Source: Rothia mucilaginosa ATCC 25296 (GTDB lineage Bacteria > Actinomycetota > Actinomycetes > Actinomycetales > Micrococcaceae). From it: a stretch of 64,000 nucleotides of DNA. The DNA is taken from positions 201,134 to 265,133 of the forward strand of contig NZ_ACVO01000017.1 in the NCBI RefSeq assembly GCF_000175615.1, read 5' to 3'. Positions within the stretch are counted from its first letter, which is position 1. The number at the start of each line of letters is the position of its first letter. Shown one piece after another: positions 19,116-27,220 of the stretch. The position numbers were made by a program, and so were the translations under genes. Below the pieces are notes generated by a model. That model did not search any database and was not told the origin of the DNA. It was given only the letters and a program-made list of their open reading frames with translations.

Positions 19116-20762
19116 ATGAACCTCAACAAACTCTTCACCGCGCTGCGGCAACGCAAAAACACCCCGGCGCACAACCAACAGGCCGGGCGGCACGAACGCT
19201 ACACGCACGCCCTCGAACAATTCCTCGACGGGCACCAGCCCGCCGTACGCCTCGGCGGGGCGTACACGCTCGCGAACCTCGCAGACGAGTGGCTCACCGA
19301 CGCGTCCCTCCCCGAGCAGGTGCGCCGCGCAGAAGCCCAAGCCATTATCGACGCGCTGACCGGGTGCATCCGCACGCCCTACCCCCTCGCGCAGAAGCGG
19401 CAGGTCCTAGAAGCAGACGAGGCCCCCGAAAGGTACGAAGGCGACTTTGAGCGCGATCAGGAGGCACTACGCGAAGAGCAGCTGGTGCGCCGCACGGTCT
19501 TCATGGAGTTCAGCCGCCGCCTCGCCGCAATTACCGAGAACAACAAGACCGGCGACAGGGGAAGCAAGCACGCAGTGCCGTCGGTATCGCCCATGTGGGC
19601 GGATTTGCGCTTCGACTTTGGCGGCGCACCCATCTTCTACCCGCTACGGCAACTGCACTTTCAGAATGCCGACTTCGCCTCCGCAACCTTTTACGGCCCG
19701 GCAGATTTCTTCGGCGCGACCTTCCACGGTGACACCAGCTTCTCGGCAGCACAGTTCACGGCTGACGCTTCCTTCCACGGCGCGAATTTCAACGACTGGG
19801 TGGGCTTCAGCGCCGCGCACTTCGCAGGCTCGGCAACTTTCAGCGGGGCTCATTTTGCGGACGTGGCAAGCTTCGCGACCGTAACCTTCACCGGCGAGAC
19901 TGACTTCTCAGATGCGGTCTTTTCAGCTGTAGCTGACTTCGCAGTAGCCTCCTTCGAGTCCGATGCTAACTTCTCGCGTTTGAACACCGCAGGCATAGCC
20001 AGCTTCGCGGCGGTCACCTTTGAGGGAAAGGCAGTGTTCACCGCCTCCACGTTCCACGATGAAGCGCACTTCGCCGCGTCGGTCTTCAACCGCCCAGCGG
20101 TATTCTCCAAGTCGCTGTTCGGCGGGGCCGCACGCTTTGCCGGTATAGCCACCAAGCAGTCCGCAATGTTCAGCAACGTACGCTTTGCGAGCGCGGCGGA
20201 CTTTAGTGGGGCGTCCTTCACGCAGTACGAGGATTTTGGTGGGGCGCGGTTCGACGGCGACGCCATGTTCAGCCGGGCGTCTTTTATTGCGCTTCCGAGG
20301 ACGCGCTATGAGATGGACTTCCCGCAGGGAGCGAACTTCGGTAACGCGACCTTCGCGCAGGATGCCGACTTTAGTAAGGCGACGTTCACGGCACATGTCG
20401 GCTTCTACAAGGCGACGTTCGCGCGGGAGGTGAGCTTCAACGGGGCGAGCTTTGAGGGCGCCTACTTCGCGGATGCGACGTTCGGTCAGCGGGCAGATTT
20501 CAGGCAGACTAGCTTCGCGTACGTTGAGCCGTCCTTTGAGGCTTTGGAGAGGCGGCTGCAGAGGGCACGGTTCTCGGCGCAAGCGGATCCGCAGGATTAC
20601 CTGTTCGAGGTGCGCCCGGAGAGCCCGCACGGTTTCAGCTGCGGCGAGACGGAGCTTCTTAATAGAACGTTCATTCTCCCTCTCGGTGCTGTGCTGTACG
20701 ACCCGGATTCCTGGGACGAAGAGAAGCAGGACTACACCCGCCTCAGTGAGCCCGCACAGTAA
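19116..20762 (+). CDS. Soluble pentapeptide-repeat protein 2
   Basis: A 548-residue paralog lacking the membrane segments: it begins directly with a short basic stretch and the family module (RHERYTHALEQFLDG, AVRLGGAYTLANLADEWL). The second conserved block (DQEALREEQLVRRTVFMEFSRR) is followed at about residue 165 by FDFGGAPIFYPLRQL and then some 55 pentapeptides of type A-x-F-x-x. The tail TFILPLGAVLYDPDSWDEEK is almost the same as in gene 4. G+C-rich and matching the chromosomal background. The ATG at 19116 has AGGAAGGG upstream. Because it lacks an anchor it should act in the cytosol, possibly with the anchored paralogs (inference). Confidence 0.83.
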   Translation: MNLNKLFTALRQRKNTPAHNQQAGRHERYTHALEQFLDGHQPAVRLGGAYTLANLADEWLTDASLPEQVRRAEAQAIIDALTGCIRTPYPLAQKRQVLEADEAPERYEGDFERDQEALREEQLVRRTVFMEFSRRLAAITENNKTGDRGSKHAVPSVSPMWADLRFDFGGAPIFYPLRQLHFQNADFASATFYGPADFFGATFHGDTSFSAAQFTADASFHGANFNDWVGFSAAHFAGSATFSGAHFADVASFATVTFTGETDFSDAVFSAVADFAVASFESDANFSRLNTAGIASFAAVTFEGKAVFTASTFHDEAHFAASVFNRPAVFSKSLFGGAARFAGIATKQSAMFSNVRFASAADFSGASFTQYEDFGGARFDGDAMFSRASFIALPRTRYEMDFPQGANFGNATFAQDADFSKATFTAHVGFYKATFAREVSFNGASFEGAYFADATFGQRADFRQTSFAYVEPSFEALERRLQRARFSAQADPQDYLFEVRPESPHGFSCGETELLNRTFILPLGAVLYDPDSWDEEKQDYTRLSEPAQ

Positions 20763-20802
20763 AACCTAGCTCTCCCCCGCCGTCGGGGAAGCCCCACACG
20801 CA

Positions 20803-20843
20803 GACCCCGCCCGCACATCCAGCGCTGGCGGGGTTCTTGCTTT
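20803..20843 (+). terminator. Terminator after pentapeptide gene 2
   Basis: GACCCCGCC pairs with GGCGGGGTT across a short loop, followed by CTTGCTTTT. Confidence 0.7.
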
Positions 20844-20878
20844 TGACCAGCAACCACCCAAGCCCAACAGCTTTACCT

Positions 20879-20884
20879 TATGCT
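20879..20884 (+). promoter_or_regulatory. Putative -10 box of pentapeptide gene 3
   Basis: CTTTACCTTATGCTG block; TATGCT ends 41 nt before the ATG at 20925. The CTTTACC part is also seen before gene 4. Confidence 0.5.
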
Positions 20885-20924
20885 GAGTATGACCCGCCCC
20901 TTTCAACGATGACAGGAGAACCAC

Positions 20925-22589
20925 ATGCATCTAGCACCCAGCACCGCGTGGGCTTGGCTGATAGCTTGCGCAGTCGTCATTCTGTTTTTCCCGCTCGCCG
21001 CGCAGTTCGGCAACTTCAAGGGGAAGCTGTCTAGCTTCCGCACCTGGGTTTGGGCTATCGCGCTCTTGGGCATTGTCGCGGCGGGTTTTATGCCTTTCAC
21101 CTTTGACCCTGGCATCGCCAATTTTGAGGTTCAGCCGTTCATTTTCTTCATCACCGGTACCCTGCTGGGTGTTCTCTTTCTTGGGGAGTTCCACCGCATG
21201 AACGCCCAGAAAAAGCTGGAACACCCCCAGCGGGTGCACGCCAAGCGCCATACCCGTTACAGCAAGGCAGTTGAGCATCTGGCGTATCCGAACCCGGCAG
21301 TCCGTGCGAGTGCCGTCAGCACGCTTGCAGGTCTGGTGGATGAGTGGCTCGCTGACGAGCAGCTCAGCGTTGAGGCGCGGCAGAAGGAGGGGCAGGTCGT
21401 CGTCAATGCCCTCTGTGCTTATGTTCGTTCGCCGTTCGCGCGGGCGTTCAAGGCAGAAGCTTTTGAATCCGATACGCCGCCCGCTAACTATGCGGGTGAT
21501 TTCGCTACGGATCTGGCGGCTTTTCGTGGTGAGCAGGATGTTCGCCGCAGCGTCTTCGTTGAGATGAGTAAGCGTAGTAGCACCCTTGCTGAAAATGAGA
21601 AGGGCGAGGTGACGGTTGTCCCCGGCGCATGGAGCGGCTTTGAGTTCGATTTCAGCCGGGCGGTTGTCTTCTATCCTCTCGACGGTCTGACTCTTGAGAA
21701 CGCCGACTTCTCTGCGGCGAGGTTCTGCAACGGCTCGGATTTCAGCGAGGCGGCTTTTGTGGGAACCGTGGATTTCAGCCGCGCAACCTTCGGAGAGATT
21801 GCGGGGTTTGGTGACGCGACCTTTGCAGGCGAGGGGAACTTCGGTCACGCAACCTTCACTCAGAACGCAGACTTCGGCGGAGCGTCCTTCATTCAGAATG
21901 CGCATTTCGACGGCGTGAAGTTCATGCAGAAGGCGCATTTTGGCGGGGTGAAATTCACCCAAGATACGAACTTCAGTGGGGCAGCCTTCATCCAGAATGC
22001 TAGTTTTGGCGGGGTAAATTTTGCTCAGAACGCAGACTTCAGCTGGGCTGTGTTCGCTCAAAACGCGCACTTCGTCGGGGCCGTTTTCAGTCAGATTGCA
22101 GACTTCAATGGGGCAACTTTTACCCAAGATGCCCGCTTCAGTGAGACGGCTTTCGCGCAGGTCGCACGCTTCAAATGGGCGACTTTCACGCAAACCGCTG
22201 ACTTTAGTGAGGCGGCTTTTGCCCAAGGTGCAGATTTCAGTGAGGCTACCTTTGAGGCTGACGCTGAGTTCTACGGAGCGTCCTTTATGGGCGTTGCAGA
22301 TTTCTGCGATGTGTCTTTCGTGAAGAGCTCGCCGGTCTTCGTAGCTGAAGATGCTGAGTCGGGTGAGGTGTACCGGGCTCGGTTCGCTGCCCTGTCAGCC
22401 GGTTCAGAGCCTGCCGACCAGGAGGCGCATAACTTCGCGGTGTACGAGGGTAGCCAGCCTATTCCGCTGGGTACAGCCGGGCTGAACGGCGTGGGCTACC
22501 GCATCCCGGTCGGGGCGGTACTCTTCGATCCGGCGTCCTGGGATGCACGGCAGAAGGAATACACGCGTATGAGTGAGCCCGCGCAGTAA
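20925..22589 (+). CDS. Membrane-anchored pentapeptide-repeat protein 3
   Basis: A 554-residue paralog. Three hydrophobic segments (about residues 8-27, 40-60 and 68-88) are followed by the family module (HAKRHTRYSKAVEHLAY, LAGLVDEWLADEQL, GEQDVRRSVFVEMSKRSS) and from about residue 240 by FDFSRAVVFYPLDGL and about 45 pentapeptides (ADFSEAAF-type). The tail is IPVGAVLFDPASWDARQK. ACAGGAGA precedes the ATG. G+C-rich. The repeat part contains near-identical DNA units (GGGGCATTTC-like), so its length may vary between strains. Function unknown; the anchored N-terminus puts the beta-helix on one face of the membrane, probably cytosolic. Confidence 0.83.
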   Translation: MHLAPSTAWAWLIACAVVILFFPLAAQFGNFKGKLSSFRTWVWAIALLGIVAAGFMPFTFDPGIANFEVQPFIFFITGTLLGVLFLGEFHRMNAQKKLEHPQRVHAKRHTRYSKAVEHLAYPNPAVRASAVSTLAGLVDEWLADEQLSVEARQKEGQVVVNALCAYVRSPFARAFKAEAFESDTPPANYAGDFATDLAAFRGEQDVRRSVFVEMSKRSSTLAENEKGEVTVVPGAWSGFEFDFSRAVVFYPLDGLTLENADFSAARFCNGSDFSEAAFVGTVDFSRATFGEIAGFGDATFAGEGNFGHATFTQNADFGGASFIQNAHFDGVKFMQKAHFGGVKFTQDTNFSGAAFIQNASFGGVNFAQNADFSWAVFAQNAHFVGAVFSQIADFNGATFTQDARFSETAFAQVARFKWATFTQTADFSEAAFAQGADFSEATFEADAEFYGASFMGVADFCDVSFVKSSPVFVAEDAESGEVYRARFAALSAGSEPADQEAHNFAVYEGSQPIPLGTAGLNGVGYRIPVGAVLFDPASWDARQKEYTRMSEPAQ

Positions 22590-22683
22590 TATCCAGAAGC
22601 CCCGCCACCTGAATGTGTGGTGGAGCCTTCGTACACGTGGTGGACGCTACCGAGTAGCTGCGTCGAAAAATAAAAATGGTGCG

Positions 22684-22722
22684 AAAAACCCCGCTGAGCT
22701 TGTAGGCTCTAGCGGGGTTTTC
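22684..22722 (+). terminator. Terminator after pentapeptide gene 3
   Basis: AAAACCCCGCT (22685-22695) pairs with AGCGGGGTTTT (22711-22721), with an inner GAGC/GCTC stem. A weaker imperfect hairpin (22596-22630) sits just after the stop codon. Confidence 0.8.
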
Positions 22723-22811
22723 GAATCTTATCTACCCGGATTCGTTTATCGCTTTCCAGCGGCATTACGCCATGTCTGAAATAAATAAATTTAAATTGGG
22801 TAGCAAAAATC

Positions 22812-22862
22812 CGCGGAATGTGTGTCATCTGCTAAAATCAGCAGTGACAACGCAATTCCGCG
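22812..22862 (+). ncRNA. 51-nt long hairpin preceding the 35-residue membrane peptide
   Basis: Three consecutive stems: CGCGGAAT/ATTCCGCG (22812-22819 with 22855-22862), TGTCA/TGACA (22823-22827 with 22845-22849) and CTGCT/AGCAG (22829-22833 with 22840-22844), loop AAAATC. It ends 19 nt before the ribosome site of the peptide gene. It could be a leader structure controlling the peptide, a transcription attenuator remnant, or an RNA of its own; the sequence does not decide. Confidence 0.5.
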
Positions 22863-22897
22863 TTGCCTCTAATTGCATAGAGAGGAGGTGTACTCCT

Positions 22898-23005
22898 ATG
22901 GATAAGGACCATTTCTGGCTCCTCGTTGAACGATGGAGCAATATGGTTACCCTACTTCTTGGTCTGGTAGCGACTATCCAGTTCGTGGTTATCTGTCTTT
23001 TCTAG
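22898..23005 (+). CDS. 35-residue single-pass membrane peptide, toxin-like
   Basis: The ATG at 22898 has a very strong ribosome site, AGAGAGGAGGTG, seven bases upstream. The peptide is a charged, aromatic N-terminus (MDKDHFWLLVERW) followed by one hydrophobic helix (TLLLGLVATIQFVVICLF) running to the end. Size, layout and the structured RNA directly upstream resemble type I toxin peptides and other small stress peptides, but no antisense RNA can be proven from sequence. A frame extension upstream to 22772 has no ribosome site and runs through the hairpin, so I reject it. It lies between pentapeptide genes 3 and 4 and is not related to them. Function unknown. Confidence 0.6.
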   Translation: MDKDHFWLLVERWSNMVTLLLGLVATIQFVVICLF

Positions 23006-23367
23006 ACCATTCTTTCGTGGGGCTACCGGTGATGTTGCCGCATCGCTGGTGGCTCCACTTTTATTTTACTGTCATTGCACATAAGGACATTCCCTATATG
23101 CATGACCGTATACCTAATAATGTAGCGCATTTCTTAAGACATAACAACACGGCAACACTAATTACGTAGCCATTGCACCCACCGTGAGAAACAATGTCGG
23201 TCATTTTGAAAACTTCCATTCCTCACTGCCTGCCGCGGACAGCAGAAGCATCATCCGCGTAGCTCAAGCAGGCTGGCCCTCGTTGATGACCGGGCGCGAC
23301 TCACGGCAAGCAGCTTTACCCTATGCTGGAAGGTGAACGTTCCTATCAGAGAGGACAGGAGAATCTA
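23006..23367. other. Gap before pentapeptide gene 4
   Basis: No supported gene. Right end holds the CAGCTTTACCCTATGCTGG promoter module of gene 4. No clear terminator behind the small peptide. Confidence 0.5.
23322..23327 (+). promoter_or_regulatory. Putative -10 box of pentapeptide gene 4
   Basis: TATGCT within CTTTACCCTATGCTGG, ending 41 nt before the GTG at 23368. Confidence 0.5.
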
Positions 23368-24693
23368 GTGCCCCGCAATAACGCATCATCCGCTCCAGAG
23401 AGCCCGGTAATCCCGAAAGCTCAGGAGAATCCTTGGTATATCCGGCACTTTATTAAGCTCCTCATTGGCTTTGGTCTGGGCGGCGGTGCAGTTGCGATTC
23501 TACTGCCTTGGATGTTGTGGTTTTTCTGCGGCATGAGCTCAGGCAGCTCAGATCAGCTGCGCCTGCATCTGCTGTACGTCACTGGCGGCATTATTGCGGT
23601 TCTGACTCTTCTGCAGACTAACTGGAAGAATCAGGGCGACCGTCTCAAAATTGACGCCGATATCAAGAAGAATGAGCAGGACGCGGAGAAGAATGAACGC
23701 GACCATATCCGCCAGGTTCATGCTGAGCGTCGTAGCCGCTATACCAAGGCTGTAGAGCAGCTAGCTGACGAGAAAGCGACTGTCCGTCTGGGCGGCATCT
23801 ATACCCTCGTGGGTCTCGTAGATGAGTGGCTTGCTGACGACATCATCGACCCAGAAGAACGGCAGAAAGAAGGGCAGGTTATTATCAATAGCCTTTGCTC
23901 CTACATTCGTTCTCCCTTCCCTCTGGCGCTAAAGGCAGAAGTACTTGAATCCGATATAGAACCTACTGACTATGAGGGGAATTTCTCCAAGGACCAGGCG
24001 GCATTTCGCGAAGAACAGGACGTACGACGCAGTATTTTTGTTGAAATGAGCAAACGTAGTAGCGAGGCTATTTTGGATGATGATGGCAAGTTAATCGAAA
24101 TTATTCCAGGAACGTGGAATAATTTTGATGTCAACTTCAGCCGAGCACCAGTCTTTTATCCCCTCAATACCCTCACAATTGAGAAAGCTGATTTCTCAGG
24201 CGCAAAATTCTACACTGACGCAAAGTTCTTCGAATCATCCTTCATCGGGACTGCAAACTTTAACGAAACGGTATTCACCAACAATGCAGACTTCAGCGCA
24301 ACTGCCTTTACCGATACCTTACATTTCAACGAGGCAATATTCGCCAAAGCCGCAGAGTTCAACGGGGCTATTTTCACCGGCAACGCATTTTTCGCCGGGA
24401 CGACATTCACCAGCAACGCAGATTTCAGGTCGTCGGTTTTCACTCAGTCTAGGCCAATCTTCGCTATGGCTATATCAAATATAGGTTTGTGGAGAGCTAG
24501 GTTCTCTGCACAAACAGATCCAAAAGATTACATATTTGAGACTTCTCCCAATAGTACTCATAGCTTCTCGTGCGACACGGCAGAGCTTCTCAGCAGAACG
24601 TTCGTTCTCCCTTTCGGGGCCGTATTGTATGACCCGGACTCCTGGGACGAAGAGAAGCAGGACTACACCCGTCTGAGTGAGCCCGCGCAGTAA
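23368..24693 (+). CDS. Membrane-anchored pentapeptide-repeat protein 4
   Basis: A 441-residue paralog, the shortest of the five. The GTG at 23368 is preferred over the ATG at 23323, which overlaps the promoter block; GACAGGAGA lies upstream as in gene 1. Two hydrophobic segments (about residues 27-55 and 65-85) precede a basic coiled linker and the family module (RQVHAERRSRYTKAVEQL, VRLGGIYTLVGLVDEWL, EEQDVRRSIFVEMSKRSS). Only about 20 pentapeptides follow from about residue 270. The last 60 residues (RFSAQTDPKDYIFE... DPDSWDEEKQDY) are close to those of gene 2, including the DNA around the stop, a sign of recombination between paralogs. Intermediate base composition. Confidence 0.83.
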   Translation: MPRNNASSAPESPVIPKAQENPWYIRHFIKLLIGFGLGGGAVAILLPWMLWFFCGMSSGSSDQLRLHLLYVTGGIIAVLTLLQTNWKNQGDRLKIDADIKKNEQDAEKNERDHIRQVHAERRSRYTKAVEQLADEKATVRLGGIYTLVGLVDEWLADDIIDPEERQKEGQVIINSLCSYIRSPFPLALKAEVLESDIEPTDYEGNFSKDQAAFREEQDVRRSIFVEMSKRSSEAILDDDGKLIEIIPGTWNNFDVNFSRAPVFYPLNTLTIEKADFSGAKFYTDAKFFESSFIGTANFNETVFTNNADFSATAFTDTLHFNEAIFAKAAEFNGAIFTGNAFFAGTTFTSNADFRSSVFTQSRPIFAMAISNIGLWRARFSAQTDPKDYIFETSPNSTHSFSCDTAELLSRTFVLPFGAVLYDPDSWDEEKQDYTRLSEPAQ

Positions 24694-24698
24694 TATCC

Positions 24699-24735
24699 AG
24701 AGACCCCGCCACATCGGATGTGTGGTGGGGTCTCT
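24699..24735 (+). terminator. Terminator after pentapeptide gene 4
   Basis: AGAGACCCCGCCACA pairs with TGTGGTGGGGTCTCT (one G-T pair) around a 7-nt loop, directly after the stop codon. Confidence 0.75.
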
Positions 24736-24764
24736 GCACATAACCAGGTCAGGAAAGTTTACGT

Positions 24765-24770
24765 TATCCT
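24765..24770 (+). promoter_or_regulatory. Putative -10 box of pentapeptide gene 5
   Basis: GTTTACGTTATCCTG block, TATCCT ending about 43 nt before the ATG at 24814. Confidence 0.5.
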
Positions 24771-24813
24771 GATTGGTGGCCATTCCATTCAAAGAAGACA
24801 GGAAATCATATAG

Positions 24814-26541
24814 ATGCATCTCGACTCTGTTAGCGCTTGGTGCTGGCTATTTGTTTGCACAGGTACAGTTGCATTGATTCTAGTCATTGTCCACCTAATC
24901 CACTCATTAGGGACAAAGCGGAAGGTATCTCTGTTCTACTGCTGGCTTGGTGCACTCGCGGTTTGGGGCGGCGCTTTAGCTTTTCTCCTACCCATCGCTC
25001 TTAATTCCGGTTTCGGGAAGGACCATGATGGTTCAGCTCTTCGCCAGGCTCTTCTCTACGCCACAGGTGGTGTGCTAGCTGTCATCACCCTCGGCGAGAC
25101 TCACCGAAAGAATAGCCAGGAAAAAGAGAAAAATGAAAACGACCACATCCGCCAGGTACATGCAGAACGCCGTAGCCGCTACACCACGGCGGTAGAGCAG
25201 CTGGCTAATGAGAAAGCACCTGTTCGTCTAGGTGGCATCTATACCCTCACCGGGTTGGTGGATGAATGGCTTGCGGACGATAGCCTCACTAAAGATAAGC
25301 AGAAGGAAGAGGGGCAGGTTATTATCAATAACCTCTGCTCCTACATTCGTTCCCCATTCCCTCTTGCGGAGAAGATTGACGAATACGAAGCCCGCAAGGA
25401 ATTAAAAGAGCTCGAATCAAAAAAGCTTAACACTCTTCTTCCCGATGAATCCCCAAAGCTCAATGCTCTACGCAAGCGTTTTGAGGACTCTGCGGAATAT
25501 CAGGAACCCGATAACATCGCGGCACTTCAAGCAGTATTTCATGAAGAGCAGGACGTACGCCGTGCCATTTTCGAGGAAATGAGCAAACGTAGCAGCAGGG
25601 TCAGCGTGGATAAGAGCATGGAGGTAACCGTTACCCCCGGCGCGTGGAGCTGTTTCAAGTTCGATTTCAGCCGGGCACCCATTTTCTACCCCTTGAACAA
25701 CCTCACCATTGAACAAGGTCAATTCACCTCTGCCCGATTCTACGGTGAAGCAGATTTCCAGGGTGCGAAGTTCACCAAAGACGCAAACTTCAGGAACGCG
25801 AAGTTCACCGGAAACGCAGACTTCAGGAACACAGAGTTCACCGGAATCGCAAACTTCAGGAACACGGAGTTCACCGGCACCACAAGTTTCGGGGGCGCGG
25901 AGTTCACCCGAATCGCAGACTTCAGGAACACGGAGTTCACTGGAAACACATACTTCGGAGACGCATACTTCAGGAATGCGAAGTTCACCGAAAACGCGGA
26001 CTTCAGGAACGCAAAGTTCACCGAAGAAGCATACTTCGGGGGCACGGAGTTCACTGGAAACGCAGACTTCAGGAACACGGAGTTCATTGGAAACGCAGAC
26101 TTCGGAGACGAATACTTGAGGGGCGCAAAGTTCACCAAAAAAGCGGACTTCAGGAACGCAAAGTTTACTGAAAACGCACACTTCGGGCACGCGGAGTTCA
26201 CTGAAAACGCAGACTTCCTGGGTACGGAGTTCTCCCGCAATACAAGCTTCGATTGCGCATATTTCGAAAAATCTGCACCCATATTTGCAGATGACTCCGG
26301 CGCTGCCCGGTTCTCTGCACAGAAGGATCAGCAGGACTATGTTTTCTCAGTCAGTCGGGGCAGCAAACCTATCAATTGTGGAACAGCTACGCTTGACGGC
26401 AAGCGATTTAAAATCCCCCTTGGGGCAGTACTCTTCGACCCGGATTCCTGGGATGAAGAGACGAAGACCTACACCCGCGTGAGTAAGCCTGCAAAGCCTC
26501 TTGAAAATTCAGATACCGAGGAAGAAAAGCCCACTGAATAA
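24814..26541 (+). CDS. Membrane-anchored pentapeptide-repeat protein 5
   Basis: A 575-residue paralog with three hydrophobic segments (about residues 8-30, 43-65 and 78-95), the module RQVHAERRSRYTTAVEQL to LTGLVDEWLADDSL, an extra charged insert of about 45 residues (EYEARKELKELESKKL) not present in the other copies, the EEQDVRRAIFEEMSKRSS block, then from about residue 310 some 36 pentapeptides of very regular type (NADFRNTEFTG). The DNA there is an array of 30-bp units, many nearly identical. The tail is IPLGAVLFDPDSWDEET plus a short acidic extension. Last gene of the cluster. Function unknown. Confidence 0.83.
   Translation: MHLDSVSAWCWLFVCTGTVALILVIVHLIHSLGTKRKVSLFYCWLGALAVWGGALAFLLPIALNSGFGKDHDGSALRQALLYATGGVLAVITLGETHRKNSQEKEKNENDHIRQVHAERRSRYTTAVEQLANEKAPVRLGGIYTLTGLVDEWLADDSLTKDKQKEEGQVIINNLCSYIRSPFPLAEKIDEYEARKELKELESKKLNTLLPDESPKLNALRKRFEDSAEYQEPDNIAALQAVFHEEQDVRRAIFEEMSKRSSRVSVDKSMEVTVTPGAWSCFKFDFSRAPIFYPLNNLTIEQGQFTSARFYGEADFQGAKFTKDANFRNAKFTGNADFRNTEFTGIANFRNTEFTGTTSFGGAEFTRIADFRNTEFTGNTYFGDAYFRNAKFTENADFRNAKFTEEAYFGGTEFTGNADFRNTEFIGNADFGDEYLRGAKFTKKADFRNAKFTENAHFGHAEFTENADFLGTEFSRNTSFDCAYFEKSAPIFADDSGAARFSAQKDQQDYVFSVSRGSKPINCGTATLDGKRFKIPLGAVLFDPDSWDEETKTYTRVSKPAKPLENSDTEEEKPTE
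25740..26240 (+). repeat. 30-bp tandem repeat array inside pentapeptide gene 5
   Basis: Units of 30 bp, each encoding two pentapeptides (typically AACGCAGACTTCAGGAAC followed by a GAGTTCACC-type half). Several units differ by only one or two bases, so in-frame gain or loss by recombination or slippage is plausible. Confidence 0.8.
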
Positions 26542-26556
26542 GATTCATCGCTAAGA

Positions 26557-26589
26557 GGCCCCGCCGGTCCTACGTCGGCGGGGCCTTTT
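26557..26589 (+). terminator. Terminator of the pentapeptide cluster
   Basis: GGCCCCGCCG (26557-26566) pairs with CGGCGGGGCC (26576-26585), followed by TTTT. Confidence 0.85.
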
Positions 26590-26728
26590 CGCGCCCGGGT
26601 CTGGTAGCGACAGCCCGGCGGCGGCAGCCCACCGGCGAGCGCATCCGCCCGTCACGGTGCCGCCCAAAGCACCGCCCCGAGCAACCACCGCGCCTAACCT
26701 TCCACTACCCCACCGATACACTAGAACC

Positions 26729-27220
26729 ATGTACCGAATCATGACTGTCTGCACCGGCAACATCTGCCGCTCCCCCGTCGGCGAATACCTCATCCGCCAG
26801 CACGCCCAAGAAGCCGGCGTGCCCGTCACCGTCACCTCCAGCGGCATCAGCAACGAAGAAGAAGGCAACCGCATCGACCCGCGCGCCGCCGCGCAGCTCA
26901 CCACCCGCGGTATCGACCCGTCCGCGCACCGCGCCAGCGTCTTCACCGTCGAGGACTTCGACCGCAACGACCTCATCCTCGCCATGGACGCACCCCACTA
27001 CCTGCGCCTCAAAGCCCTCGCCCGCAACGACGAGGACAAAGCCAAGATCCGTATGATGCGCAGCTTCGACCCGAAGGTCACCACCACCCACCTGGACCAG
27101 CTCGGCATCTACGACCCCTGGTACGGTAGCGAACGCGACTTCGTGTACACCACCGGCCTCATTGACGCCGCCGCACGCGGCCTCATCAACCACCTCAAGC
27201 AGGAAGGCGACGCGCAGTGA
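26729..27220 (+). CDS. Low-molecular-weight protein-tyrosine phosphatase
   Basis: A 163-residue cytosolic phosphatase. The catalytic loop VCTGNICRSP has the C8-x5-R14 signature at the extreme N-terminus, and the general-acid motif DPWYG lies near residue 130. The start at 26729 puts the P-loop at residue 8 as is usual; the longer frame from 26657 is not conserved. Family members dephosphorylate tyrosine kinases of polysaccharide export or host proteins; small-molecule targets are also known. It overlaps the next gene by 4 nt (GTGA), so the two are translated together. Confidence 0.92.
   Translation: MYRIMTVCTGNICRSPVGEYLIRQHAQEAGVPVTVTSSGISNEEEGNRIDPRAAAQLTTRGIDPSAHRASVFTVEDFDRNDLILAMDAPHYLRLKALARNDEDKAKIRMMRSFDPKVTTTHLDQLGIYDPWYGSERDFVYTTGLIDAAARGLINHLKQEGDAQ

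Noticed and set aside
19116..22589. Pentapeptide genes as MfpA/Qnr-type gyrase protectors
   Set aside because: Those are short (about 180-220 residues), soluble and lack the N-terminal module and anchor seen here; no reason to assign quinolone resistance.
22772..22897. Longer version of the small membrane peptide
   Set aside because: It would translate through the 51-nt hairpin and has no ribosome site; the ATG at 22898 has an excellent one.
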